DNA from: Mucilaginibacter_A sp964244955
GTDB lineage: Bacteria; Bacteroidota; Bacteroidia; Sphingobacteriales; Sphingobacteriaceae
Assembly: GCA_964244955.1 (NCBI GenBank)
Contig: CAXTKQ010000005.1
Coordinates: 1 to 64,000, forward strand
Length of the DNA stretch: 64,000 nucleotides
Direction: 5' to 3'
Below are positions 45,931 to 54,362 of this stretch, in pieces. Both the position numbers and the translations under genes were made by a program. The notes under the pieces are model-generated. The model saw nothing but the letters and a program-made list of their open reading frames with translations. It searched no databases and had not been told where the DNA came from. Positions within the stretch are counted from its first letter, which is position 1. Each line of letters opens with the position of its first letter.

Positions 45931-47184
45931 TTAATTACTTGTTAACCAATCTACTGGAATTATAACTTTTCCTAAATTAACACTGTTGTATTGGCTAAGT
46001 TCGCTACCACTATCCTCAACTTCAAAAGTAAGATCAGTGGCAATTTTATCAAGATATTTCGAATTGGGAACATGTAGTATAGGTTCAAGTTTATACTTCG
46101 ATGTTAATAAGGTATTCGAATTTATTTTTGCAATAATAGTTACCTTTTTTTCTGACAGATTTTCTGGAATTCTGTAGTGAGATGCAAAAATTGGATTTTC
46201 ATAAAAATCTTTAATGATGATACTTAAATTTGTATTAGGAATTGCTTCTTCAACTATGATCTCAAATTTTATGTTTATATCTTCATTAAGTAAGAATAAA
46301 TTATTAACAGCTAAATTTTTACTATTAAAAAAAGTGATTTTTTCAAAATATGTTCCTTTTTTATGTTCTTTGTTGACATAGGTGCTTTCATTTTTATTAG
46401 TTGCAATGTAATCTTGAAGTACTTTTTCAATTTTGCCTGTGGACTTAACATTACCAAATTGTAAAAGTATTCCTTTGCTGCAAAGCTGTGCTATACTTCC
46501 CATATTATGACTAACAAACAATACAGTCCTACCTTCACCTTTACTTACCTCCCCCATTTTTCCCAAACACTTTTTTTGAAAGTCAGCATCGCCCACAGCC
46601 AATACTTCATCCACAATCAATATTTCGGATTCTAAGTGGGCTGCAACAGCAAAGGCCAAACGTACATACATGCCTGATGAGTAACGTTTAACCGGTGTAT
46701 CTATATACCGTTCCACACCGGCAAAGTCCACGATTTGGTCAAACTTTCGGGCTATTTCCTTTTTGCGCATACCCAAAATAGCCCCGTTTAAAAATATGTT
46801 TTCGCGCCCGGTCAGTTCCGGGTGAAAGCCTGTGCCCACTTCTAATAGACTTGCTATACGCCCTTTTACCTTAATGCTTCCGGAAGTAGGGGAGGTAACC
46901 CGGCTTAATAACTTTAGCAATGTGCTTTTACCGGCACCATTACGGCCAATAATACCAACGGCATCGCCTTGTTGTATATCAAAGCTGATGTTGTTTAAAC
47001 TTAACACTACATCGCTGCTACCTTTTACAGAACGGTCATTAGCTTCGCCTATGGTTAAAAATGGGTCTTCTTTGCCGCGTACCTTAGCGATCCAGCGTTC
47101 TAAATCGCGAGAAAGCGTCCCAGTGCCTATTGTACCTAACTGATAAGCTTTGGAAAGATTTTCAACCTTGATGGCTGTTGACAT
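45931..47184 (-). CDS. wzt: Polysaccharide ABC exporter ATPase, Wzt-like (copy 2)
   Basis: The 417-residue protein has the same ATPase motifs as copy 1 (GRNGAGKST, YSSGMYVRLAFAVAAH, ILIVDEVLAVGD, VSHNM). Its C-terminal ~160 residues share little with copy 1 and are AT-rich in DNA, while the ATPase half is not. The junction near base 46400 looks like a recombination point joining a conserved ATPase to a new carbohydrate-binding domain. It probably recognises a different glycan end. It lies nearer to wzm than copy 1. Confidence 0.9.
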   Translation of the reverse strand: MSTAIKVENLSKAYQLGTIGTGTLSRDLERWIAKVRGKEDPFLTIGEANDRSVKGSSDVVLSLNNISFDIQQGDAVGIIGRNGAGKSTLLKLLSRVTSPTSGSIKVKGRIASLLEVGTGFHPELTGRENIFLNGAILGMRKKEIARKFDQIVDFAGVERYIDTPVKRYSSGMYVRLAFAVAAHLESEILIVDEVLAVGDADFQKKCLGKMGEVSKGEGRTVLFVSHNMGSIAQLCSKGILLQFGNVKSTGKIEKVLQDYIATNKNESTYVNKEHKKGTYFEKITFFNSKNLAVNNLFLLNEDINIKFEIIVEEAIPNTNLSIIIKDFYENPIFASHYRIPENLSEKKVTIIAKINSNTLLTSKYKLEPILHVPNSKYLDKIATDLTFEVEDSGSELSQYNSVNLGKVIIPVDWLTSN

Positions 47185-47215
47185 AATGGTATATTTTACT
47201 TTAAAAAATAGTCGA

Positions 47216-47227
47216 TAAAAACAGTAT
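47216..47227 (+). repeat. TAAAAACAGTAT variant in a 60-base gap
   Basis: The core is exact for the variant form, but the extended AT flank is poor (ATAGTCGA before it). It is just upstream of the Wzt copy 2 start on the minus strand. Confidence 0.4.
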
Positions 47228-47244
47228 CCCTTTGTAAAGGGTAG

Positions 47245-48354
47245 TTACAAGTTAAGGTATAAATGCAGGTTTTTAAAAAAACCTTCCGGTGTAAAATAAG
47301 TCTTCCAGATGTTTCTAATTTCTACCTGCAAGGCTTTAAATTCTTCGTTCGATAATTTGTTGTGAAATTCTAATATTATTTCCGGAATTCTATGGATCTC
47401 ATCTTCTTCTACCCACACACAGTATTTTTTCCAGTCAATTAAAAAATCAAAAGGCAAAACACAATCGGTATTTACAAAAACCGGTATTCGGCCGCAGCAT
47501 AAAGCTTCAAAAAAACGAATAGAATTATTGCCAAATCCCCTTACACAAAGCGTATAATCACTGTCGATAATGTTTTGTACATATGTTTTCCTGAAAGAGC
47601 TGTTCAACTCTTTAACACCGCCCGGATACAAACCGCCCAGTGGGCCGCCAAACCCAAATTTAGACCGTATAATAAAATTGTTTTTAATTTTCTTACTTTT
47701 TAATACAGCAAGCAACGCTTTTGCGCGGTAAGAATGGGCAGATTTGGAAGGGAAATATTTCATCAATCCTAAATAATTGATACCTAACCTAAATGCTTCT
47801 TTTACCTTATAAATTCCGAACTTTTGCGCCAGGGGAGGGGCGTAACCGCAAAAACCAATTGTAGGTATGCCCGGTTTAGCACTAACAGGCAATTGGTTGT
47901 TGTAATATTTAGCTATAAAATCTTCAAAGAAAAATGTAAATGCAAATTCATTACTTTTTCTTTTAGACTGGTATAAAGTATTACAAAAAATTATAGCATT
48001 TTTAATCTTAATATCAAAATAGTCTATATCAGAACCTAAAAATACAAATGTTTTTTTTTCGCAAGCTTCTGCCTTTTGCGAAAAAGATTGTATTGCTTTT
48101 TCAAAAGCTAAATCATTGTGTTTTTGCGAATGCCTAATTGGCAGCAAGCAAGCATCACAATCTTCTATAGATGTAAGTTCTATAAACTCTTTGCCGGCTT
48201 TTTCATAAGCATCAAACCGTCCAATGGTAATATTTAACTCAGGATCTGTTTCTTCGCTGTCTTGTCCGCAAAATGGAACTAATAAATCAACAACCGGCTG
48301 GTCTATTTTTAACAACGAAAGATCAGTATAAAGTTTAATTTTATTAAAATCCAA
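47245..48354 (-). CDS. Exostosin-like glycosyltransferase (GT47)
   Basis: The 369-residue protein has an N-terminal half with IEDCDACLLPIRH and a C-terminal block NNSIRFFEALCCGRIPVFVNTDCVLPFDF, the donor-binding region of exostosin-like GT47 enzymes. It parallels the gene at 32550-33593. An exact 12-mer at 47793-47804 encodes V-K-E-A-F. No signal peptide. Donor sugar unknown; GT47 proteins use GlcA, Gal or Xyl. Confidence 0.85.
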   Translation of the reverse strand: MDFNKIKLYTDLSLLKIDQPVVDLLVPFCGQDSEETDPELNITIGRFDAYEKAGKEFIELTSIEDCDACLLPIRHSQKHNDLAFEKAIQSFSQKAEACEKKTFVFLGSDIDYFDIKIKNAIIFCNTLYQSKRKSNEFAFTFFFEDFIAKYYNNQLPVSAKPGIPTIGFCGYAPPLAQKFGIYKVKEAFRLGINYLGLMKYFPSKSAHSYRAKALLAVLKSKKIKNNFIIRSKFGFGGPLGGLYPGGVKELNSSFRKTYVQNIIDSDYTLCVRGFGNNSIRFFEALCCGRIPVFVNTDCVLPFDFLIDWKKYCVWVEEDEIHRIPEIILEFHNKLSNEEFKALQVEIRNIWKTYFTPEGFFKNLHLYLNL

Positions 48355-48403
48355 TGATTTGAAGTATGATGAAACTTAAGGTGTTCCAATTAAACGCTTA
48401 AAC

Positions 48404-49195
48404 CTAATTATTGTAAACAGAGGAGGGCAACCGAGCATTTTGTTTAAAAAACATGTATCTACAAGTATAAGCACAGATTTTATGGTTTGCAACAGCATCC
48501 ATTGTTAGCAAATCAGAAGCGCCATAAGTTAAAGGGGTTTGCAAGGCCAGCAATTTTGATGCGCCCTGCCCCATTAAAGCATAAGCATGTGTGCCAATGT
48601 GCCCACCTTGTTTTTTTAACATAGAAGAATAATTGGCAGGATAACTTTTTTTCTTACGGATAACGGCTTTAGTCCTAATGCCAATCTTATAAAAAAAGTT
48701 TGTCAGGTAGTAATACCTAAACTTGCCAAAAAAACTAAAATCATTATTATAAATATGGCCCAAAAATAGAAATTCGCAATCTTCTGGTACCTGCTTCAAG
48801 GTTTCTGCCAGATATTGTAGATTTTTTTCTACCGGTACCGCGTCATCTTCTAAGATAAGGGTTTTTTGTAAATGAAAATCTTTAATATACTGGTACATTT
48901 TTTTGTGCGAAGAGGCAACAGCAATCTGGTTTTTCAAAAGTGGCCCAACCCTCAGGTTTAGATAATCTAAATTATTTTGCTTGTATATCTGATTAATATT
49001 AGGTGCAATTTCACCGTTGTTTTGTAACTCCTGTACATCTAATTTGCTGCCATCTACCCCCATAAATATTTCGAAATTTAAACCGTTGAAATTTTTACTG
49101 ATTTCATCCAACCGGTACAGGTTTCTTTCAATGGTCAATAATAATATTTTATCAAAATAGCCATTTAAAATTTCGACAGCAGCTGTAGTAAGCAT
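48404..49195 (-). CDS. GT25-family glycosyltransferase
   Basis: The 263-residue protein has FDKILLLTIERNLYRLDEI, FMGVDGSKLD, QIAVASSHKKMYQYI and TLILEDDAVP, the ordered motifs of GT25 LPS galactosyltransferase-like enzymes (E-D-D metal site). HAYALMGQGASKLLALQTPL follows at the C-terminal side. Likely adds galactose, inferred from the family. It stands between the GT47 gene and Wzm. Confidence 0.88.
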   Translation of the reverse strand: MLTTAAVEILNGYFDKILLLTIERNLYRLDEISKNFNGLNFEIFMGVDGSKLDVQELQNNGEIAPNINQIYKQNNLDYLNLRVGPLLKNQIAVASSHKKMYQYIKDFHLQKTLILEDDAVPVEKNLQYLAETLKQVPEDCEFLFLGHIYNNDFSFFGKFRYYYLTNFFYKIGIRTKAVIRKKKSYPANYSSMLKKQGGHIGTHAYALMGQGASKLLALQTPLTYGASDLLTMDAVANHKICAYTCRYMFFKQNARLPSSVYNN

Positions 49196-49236
49196 TAATT
49201 ATTTTTTATAGCCTGGTAAAAGTTTATATAACTATA

Positions 49237-50100
49237 CTAAACCGTATCAACAAAGCTTTTTTCTACCTTGTTAAAAATAATAGTACCAATTATCAAAAAC
49301 ACTATTGTTACAAAGGTTGAATAACCTAATGCAGGCCAACTAAAGCTACCCCTTCCTAAAAAACCATATCTAAAAGTTTCAATCAGTTCTGTCATAGGGT
49401 TTGCTGCAATTATCCACCGGTATTTTAGTGAAACATGTGATAATGGGTAAATAACTGTTGTTGAATATTGTAATAATTGTATGCCAAAAACAAGCAAAAA
49501 TGCAAGGTCCCTATATTTGGTAGTCATGGCAGAGATAATCATACCGGCGCCTAAACCCATTGCGGCCATTAAAATAACCACTAACGGAAATAGAAAAATT
49601 GCCCAAGTTGGATGAAAGGCAGCTCCATTATAAGCATAATAGGCCATAACTAATACAAATAGTAAAAATTGCACTCCAAAGCGTACCAAGTTGCTCAATA
49701 CAATACTCAAAGGCATAATTAGCCTTGGAAAGTAAACTTTTCCAAAAATATCGGCATTGTCTTTAAAAACAGTTGAAGTTTTAGTCAAACAATCTGAAAA
49801 GTAATTCCACGCGGTAATTCCAGCCATATAAAATAGTGGTTGAGGAAGCCCGTCTGTCGAAATACCTGCTAACCTTCCAAATACAAAGGTAAACATGATG
49901 GTAGTCAATAATGGTTGTACAAAGAACCATATTGGGCCTAAGATGGTTTGTTTGTAAAAGGAAACAAAGTCCCTTCTTACCAAAAGCCCTAATAAGTCGC
50001 GGTATTTCCAAACATCGTTTAAGTGCAGGTCAAATGCGCTGCTATGCGGTTTAATTTCCAGGTCCCAGGTTTGATCTTGTACTAATACATCTTTATTCAT
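49237..50100 (-). CDS. wzm: ABC-2 polysaccharide exporter permease, Wzm-like
   Basis: The 287-residue integral membrane protein has about six hydrophobic segments after a cytoplasmic N-terminus (~45 residues). YKQTILGPIWFFVQPLLTTIMFTFVFGRLAG and NPMTELIETFRYGFLG are family features of ABC-2 polysaccharide permeases (Wzm/TagG). It pairs with the Wzt ATPases to move a lipid-linked glycan across the inner membrane. Only one permease serves two ATPases in the window. Confidence 0.93.
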   Translation of the reverse strand: MNKDVLVQDQTWDLEIKPHSSAFDLHLNDVWKYRDLLGLLVRRDFVSFYKQTILGPIWFFVQPLLTTIMFTFVFGRLAGISTDGLPQPLFYMAGITAWNYFSDCLTKTSTVFKDNADIFGKVYFPRLIMPLSIVLSNLVRFGVQFLLFVLVMAYYAYNGAAFHPTWAIFLFPLVVILMAAMGLGAGMIISAMTTKYRDLAFLLVFGIQLLQYSTTVIYPLSHVSLKYRWIIAANPMTELIETFRYGFLGRGSFSWPALGYSTFVTIVFLIIGTIIFNKVEKSFVDTV

Positions 50101-50737
50101 TATTATATGCTGTTGTTTAATAAAAATTTTGGAAAGGTTTGTTTATGTTGATCTAAAGCTTGTAAGCTCATTATTTATTGTTCTTTTTTATAACCCTGTA
50201 ATCAGTAAATGTTTTTGTGCCAGTAAAAATTGTGTGGTTGTTGCAAATAAATTTCTGAATTGATATATAAATAAATTGTTAAAATTTGAATCTTTTAGAA
50301 TTAAACTAAATATTAAAAAATAGGGCATAAAAGAAGCATTTTGTTTTTTGAACTATACAAGTAACCATATAAAATTTACAAGTAAGTTCAGGAGTGATAA
50401 AATACAGCTTCGCCCATTCAGTCCCATTTTGCTGATTTTTTTATTTGCAATTATACTTATATTGATAAAACAAATAAAATTTGATTTCTATTATTGCAAT
50501 GCAGTATGCTTTATAGCAAGCGCACTTGTGTTTTACAGCCTGTTAAAGAGTGGCTTGTGTGATTGGGTTATACGAAAAAATATCAAGGTATGTTTAAATT
50601 CTGCCATAAAAAAAACTTATTGTGCTTCTTTTATGCCTGTAAATTCTATACAAATATTTTACCGATACAAAAAATTTCACTGATTTTTATGTGGTAAAAG
50701 AAGCATGGAAAATAGTTGAATAAGATTAAACCGACTC
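50101..50737. other. 637-base intergenic region with three dispersed elements
   Basis: It separates wzm from the Wzc-like gene. Elements: TAAAAGAAGCAT at 50328-50339, GTGCTTCTTTTA at 50622-50633 and TAAAAGAAGCAT at 50695-50706 (flank CACTGATTTTTATGTGG). A plus-strand open frame of ~110 codons (50348-50683) lies between the first two elements. It is hydrophobic in part but starts with TTG and has no recognisable family, so I do not call it a gene. No clear promoter box was seen, although wzm must have a start upstream. Confidence 0.6.
50328..50706. repeat. Three copies of the dispersed element
   Basis: The two exact copies are in the same direction, and the middle copy (one mismatch) is inverted to both. 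The last two form an inverted pair with 61 bases between. Confidence 0.8.
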
Positions 50738-53098
50738 TCAAAACCTGTCCATAAAGTTTTTAAGGACAGATGTAGTAGTTTTTTTCTTTGTGTTCTGGGT
50801 ATAATAACTATTGTCGTAGTGATAACCATTACCAAATTTTTTGTTCTGGATACCATTAAAAACGATGTTAAGCATGCTTAGCCTTTTATCTTTGGCCAAA
50901 CGTTTGATAAAATCAAGCTCCTCTTTTGAAGTATAGCCTTGTCTTACAATATAAAGCGTAACATCGGTTAAATCAGCTATAATAAAAGCATCTGTTACCA
51001 AATGTACTGGAGGCGTATCCAGTAAAATATCGGCATATTCTGTCTTTAGCGTTTCTATCAACTCCTGCATCCTGTAGTTTTCCAAAAGCTCGGCCGGGTT
51101 ATCAGGCAAAGTACCTGCGCCAATGATGAACAAGTTTGAACGCAGGGAAGAGGTTTGGATAATTTTGTTGATATCGTTAACCTTTCCAGACAAGTAATCG
51201 CTTATTCCCAAATGCCCTGGATCAAGATCAAATATCTTGGAAATTTTGGGCTTCCTCATGTCCAATTCTAAAATAATAGTTTTTTTTCCGGATGCGGCAA
51301 TGGCAGCACCTAAATTACTCGAAATAAAACTTTTACCCTCTGCAGATGTACTGGAGGTTAATAAGGTAACACGCCCAATAGGCTTTTTCTGGTGTAGATA
51401 AGATAGTTTTGTCCGAAGTTCCCTAATCTGCTCTCCCAGCAGGTTTCCTGTACGGCTAATTGTTGATTGTAAAGAATTATCTTCCTCGTAATTAACCTCA
51501 GCAACTACAGGTATATTAGTGTTGTTTTCAATTTCCCTTTTATCTACAATTTGATTTTTGATGGCATTGCGGCCATATACAAAACCAGCAGGTAAAATTA
51601 AGCCTAATAAAAAAGCACAAGTTAATATAACGGGTGTTTTGGACGGTGAAAGGCCGGCATCGTGTGGTTGATCGACAATTTGTACATCAGAAATGGTGGA
51701 TGCATAATTGAGTCCAATAGTTTCACGCTGTTGCGATAAATAAAGATACTGGTCTTCCTTAAGCGACTTTTGCCTCGTAATGTTAACAAATTCTTTTTCT
51801 TGTTCGGGCACTTCTTTAAACGAAGACTCGTAACGGGAATTATTGGCTTCCAGTTGTCTTTTAGTAGTGTTCAAAGAGCTTCGTACACCACGTATAGTTT
51901 CTTTTATAGCGTCTTTTAAGGATGCTATTTGTTTGTTAAGTGGTTCAAGGATTGGGTTGCTTTCCTGTGTAGTAGCCAGTAATTTGTTTTTTTGTTGTAT
52001 TGCGGTAGATAATTGCCCTACTAAATTTCCTAAACTCGGATCTGTAATGCCTGTTATGGTTGGTGCATTGCCTTCGTTACGCGCAGCATTAACATAATTT
52101 TCTATTCCTGCCAACAGGTCTAATTGTATGTTCAGTTCGGCAAGTTTAGCATCATTGTTTGTAACATTCCCCAGATACGTACTACCCTTTGCAGAAATAT
52201 CTGTAAATTGATTACTGCTTTTATAACCTGCAGCCTTTTTTTCTGCGTTGTTCAAATCCTGGGAAACAGAAGCAAGACGGTCATTTAGGAAGCTTAACGC
52301 ATTTGCAGTTGCCTGTTTTTTGTTCTCTTTAGTAGCGTTTACATAGTTTGTAATTAAAGCGTTTAAAAACGCTTTTCCACGTTCAGGCACTTCATCGCTC
52401 ACACTTAAATTTACCATGTTCGATTCGGGTGTCGGTGTCATCGCAAATATCCTACTTTGGAAACCTGAGGCAACTAAATCAGGGTTATAAACACTTATCC
52501 TGATTTTTTTACCGATATAATTATTAAGGTTGGCAGTAGGGTCTAACTTCCATTCGCCAAAATTATTCTTTAAAATATTATCAAATGAAGCGTTTAAAAA
52601 TGTACCATTTGATTTGGATAAGGCAAACCTATTGCCTGCAAGTATGATAATGTCAAAAACCTGTTGGTTTGTAATTTTTCCATTGCCAATTAATTTGAAA
52701 TGAATGGGTGTTGTTGCATAAATATCTTTTTGGTAATATTTGCCAACTTCTTCATAGTTGATGTACAAGTTAAGGTCTTTAACCGCTTTAACTACTAATG
52801 GCCTGCTTTTTAATATTTCAATCTCGTTGTCAACCCCTTTTGATACATTCGCTGTATTTAAGCTTTGCAAAGTTGGAGTTTCATTTGCTTTTCCAATATT
52901 AACCAGCAACCTTGCAGTGGCCAGATAAGAGGGTTTAGCAGACCGTGTAATATAATAAGCTATACCTGTAGTTAGTAATACGCCTATTAAAAAAAGCGGC
53001 CAATGGTATAAACACTGAGAAAAAAAGTATTTTAATTGTTTAAAATTGTCTTCCTGAACAGCAGGAGGCGATTCATAATACAATTGGTCGTTATTCAT
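50738..53098 (-). CDS. Wzc-like tyrosine-protein kinase / chain-length regulator
   Basis: The 786-residue inner-membrane protein has two membrane helices (~residues 33-52 and ~500-520) around a long periplasmic coiled-coil Wzz domain. A cytoplasmic BY-kinase follows: Walker A TSAEGKS near residue 590, Walker A' LELDMRKPK, Walker B ILLDTPP. The C-terminal tail is Tyr-rich (HYDNSYYTQN), the autophosphorylation cluster. It controls polymer length and export with the Wza-like protein just upstream (2-base gap). A second Wzc gene lies at 59555-61879. Confidence 0.93.
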   Translation of the reverse strand: MNNDQLYYESPPAVQEDNFKQLKYFFSQCLYHWPLFLIGVLLTTGIAYYITRSAKPSYLATARLLVNIGKANETPTLQSLNTANVSKGVDNEIEILKSRPLVVKAVKDLNLYINYEEVGKYYQKDIYATTPIHFKLIGNGKITNQQVFDIIILAGNRFALSKSNGTFLNASFDNILKNNFGEWKLDPTANLNNYIGKKIRISVYNPDLVASGFQSRIFAMTPTPESNMVNLSVSDEVPERGKAFLNALITNYVNATKENKKQATANALSFLNDRLASVSQDLNNAEKKAAGYKSSNQFTDISAKGSTYLGNVTNNDAKLAELNIQLDLLAGIENYVNAARNEGNAPTITGITDPSLGNLVGQLSTAIQQKNKLLATTQESNPILEPLNKQIASLKDAIKETIRGVRSSLNTTKRQLEANNSRYESSFKEVPEQEKEFVNITRQKSLKEDQYLYLSQQRETIGLNYASTISDVQIVDQPHDAGLSPSKTPVILTCAFLLGLILPAGFVYGRNAIKNQIVDKREIENNTNIPVVAEVNYEEDNSLQSTISRTGNLLGEQIRELRTKLSYLHQKKPIGRVTLLTSSTSAEGKSFISSNLGAAIAASGKKTIILELDMRKPKISKIFDLDPGHLGISDYLSGKVNDINKIIQTSSLRSNLFIIGAGTLPDNPAELLENYRMQELIETLKTEYADILLDTPPVHLVTDAFIIADLTDVTLYIVRQGYTSKEELDFIKRLAKDKRLSMLNIVFNGIQNKKFGNGYHYDNSYYTQNTKKKTTTSVLKNFMDRF

Positions 53099-53100
53099 GT

Positions 53101-53892
53101 TTATTTTCTGATTAATAAGTAGGTAACAGTAATGGCTATTGAAACAATAGCAGAGATAATACCAAAAGTCCGATTGAAATTATCAACAGCTAAGTTAGAT
53201 TTATACTTGCCGGGAGTTACATAAATAATATCGTTATTTCTTAAATAGTAGTAAGGTGAATTGAATATGTTTTTAGAAGTAAGGTCCATAGGGATGTATT
53301 GCCTTTTGCCGTTTTGTTCGCGAATAATTAAAACATTGTTCCTAACAGCGGTAGGGGTAAGGTCGCCGGACAAACTAATGGCATCTGTAAACGAAATACG
53401 TTCGTTTTGTACACGCAATATTCCCGGCCGTCCTACATCGCCTAAAACAGTAACCTTAAAGTTAATAATGTTAACTGTAATATACGGGTCTTTTAGGTAT
53501 TTAGATAGTGTTTTTGTAAGCTCTTGTTTAAATTCAGGAACCGTAAGACCGGCAGCTTTTACATTTCCCAATGTTGGTAGTTGTATCTGTCCGCTTTTAT
53601 CAACCAAATAGCCATTCGCTGTCCCTACCTGATCTGTGGCGCTGGTAGGGTTAGTATTAGGATTAGTGCTCACAACACCGTGGTTAAAAACTGCCGAAGC
53701 TTCTGCACTGGCACTGCTGATATTGATAGACAGAACATCCAGCGGCTGAATGGTAATCGGGTTAAATGCCTCTGCACTTTCAACAGTAACCACCGAGCGG
53801 TTTACATCTTTAAAATAAACTAAATCTTTATTGCTTGCACAGGAAGAAATAAAAAAAACGAACAAAATGCCAAAGGATAGATTTTTAATCAT
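53101..53892 (-). CDS. Wza-like outer-membrane polysaccharide export lipoprotein
   Basis: The 263-residue protein has a signal peptide with lipobox ISSC (lipidated Cys ~18), a poly_export domain (ITIQPLDVLSINISS ... TVNIINFKVTVLGDVGRPG) and an SLBB-like repeat, then a C-terminal membrane helix (~235-258). It forms the outer-membrane end of the polysaccharide channel with Wzc. It is the first gene of the 45-kb minus-strand locus, with a promoter-like sequence at 53914-53944. Confidence 0.93.
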   Translation of the reverse strand: MIKNLSFGILFVFFISSCASNKDLVYFKDVNRSVVTVESAEAFNPITIQPLDVLSINISSASAEASAVFNHGVVSTNPNTNPTSATDQVGTANGYLVDKSGQIQLPTLGNVKAAGLTVPEFKQELTKTLSKYLKDPYITVNIINFKVTVLGDVGRPGILRVQNERISFTDAISLSGDLTPTAVRNNVLIIREQNGKRQYIPMDLTSKNIFNSPYYYLRNNDIIYVTPGKYKSNLAVDNFNRTFGIISAIVSIAITVTYLLIRK

Positions 53893-53913
53893 ATAGCTGA
53901 AGTTAATCTGGGG

Positions 53914-53944
53914 TAAATATAGTAGTATAAGTTTTACAAATCAA
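53914..53944 (-). promoter_or_regulatory. Possible promoter of the polysaccharide locus
   Basis: On the minus strand TTG (complement of 53942-53944) is followed after 20 bases by TATATTTA (53921-53914), one base off the TAnnTTTG box, about 20 bases before the Wza-like ATG. Placement is good but the last base is not consensus. Confidence 0.4.
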
Positions 53945-54221
53945 AGGGAATATGCTATGCTTGCTTAGCTGCTGTTGATTTGTACGATAATTTAAAGGTT
54001 TTGTTGTACAAATTACTATGTTGATTTATAGTACACCTGTTAAGGTCATCTTCAAACCCGAACTCTAAATAATTAAAACTTTTAATATTTTTTGTACCCG
54101 TATTTGTTGTAATTAAACTTTTTTAGGATTTGAAAGTATAGAACTAGACTGGATTCCTTTATACATAAAGATGCAAAAATGATAGATAAAATAGCATTAT
54201 CAGATGTTTAGAATGATAGTA

Positions 54222-54330
54222 ATGCTTCTTTTAGCCAGGTAAATTAAATGTCCGTATTCTACCCACAACACATTACAGAACCTGCAAAAAGTATAGAAAC
54301 TTGATGATTTTTGGGTGATAAAAGAAGCAC
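54222..54330. repeat. Divergent inverted pair of the dispersed element
   Basis: ATGCTTCTTTTA (54222-54233) and TAAAAGAAGCAC (54319-54330) lie 85 bases apart in the 470-base gap (53893-54362) between the Wza-like gene and the large secreted-protein gene. Inner flanks AGCCAGGTAAATT and GATGATTTTTGGGTGA match the extended form. Apart from the promoter candidate, nothing else is seen in this gap. Confidence 0.8.
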
Positions 54331-54362
54331 CAGAAATAATTGAGCAAAAGTTAAGCATGGGA

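Noticed and set aside
50348..50683. Plus-strand open frame of ~110 codons between dispersed elements
   Set aside because: TTG start, no homology I recognise, no ribosome binding site, and it runs through the 50622 element. Kept as part of the intergenic description only.
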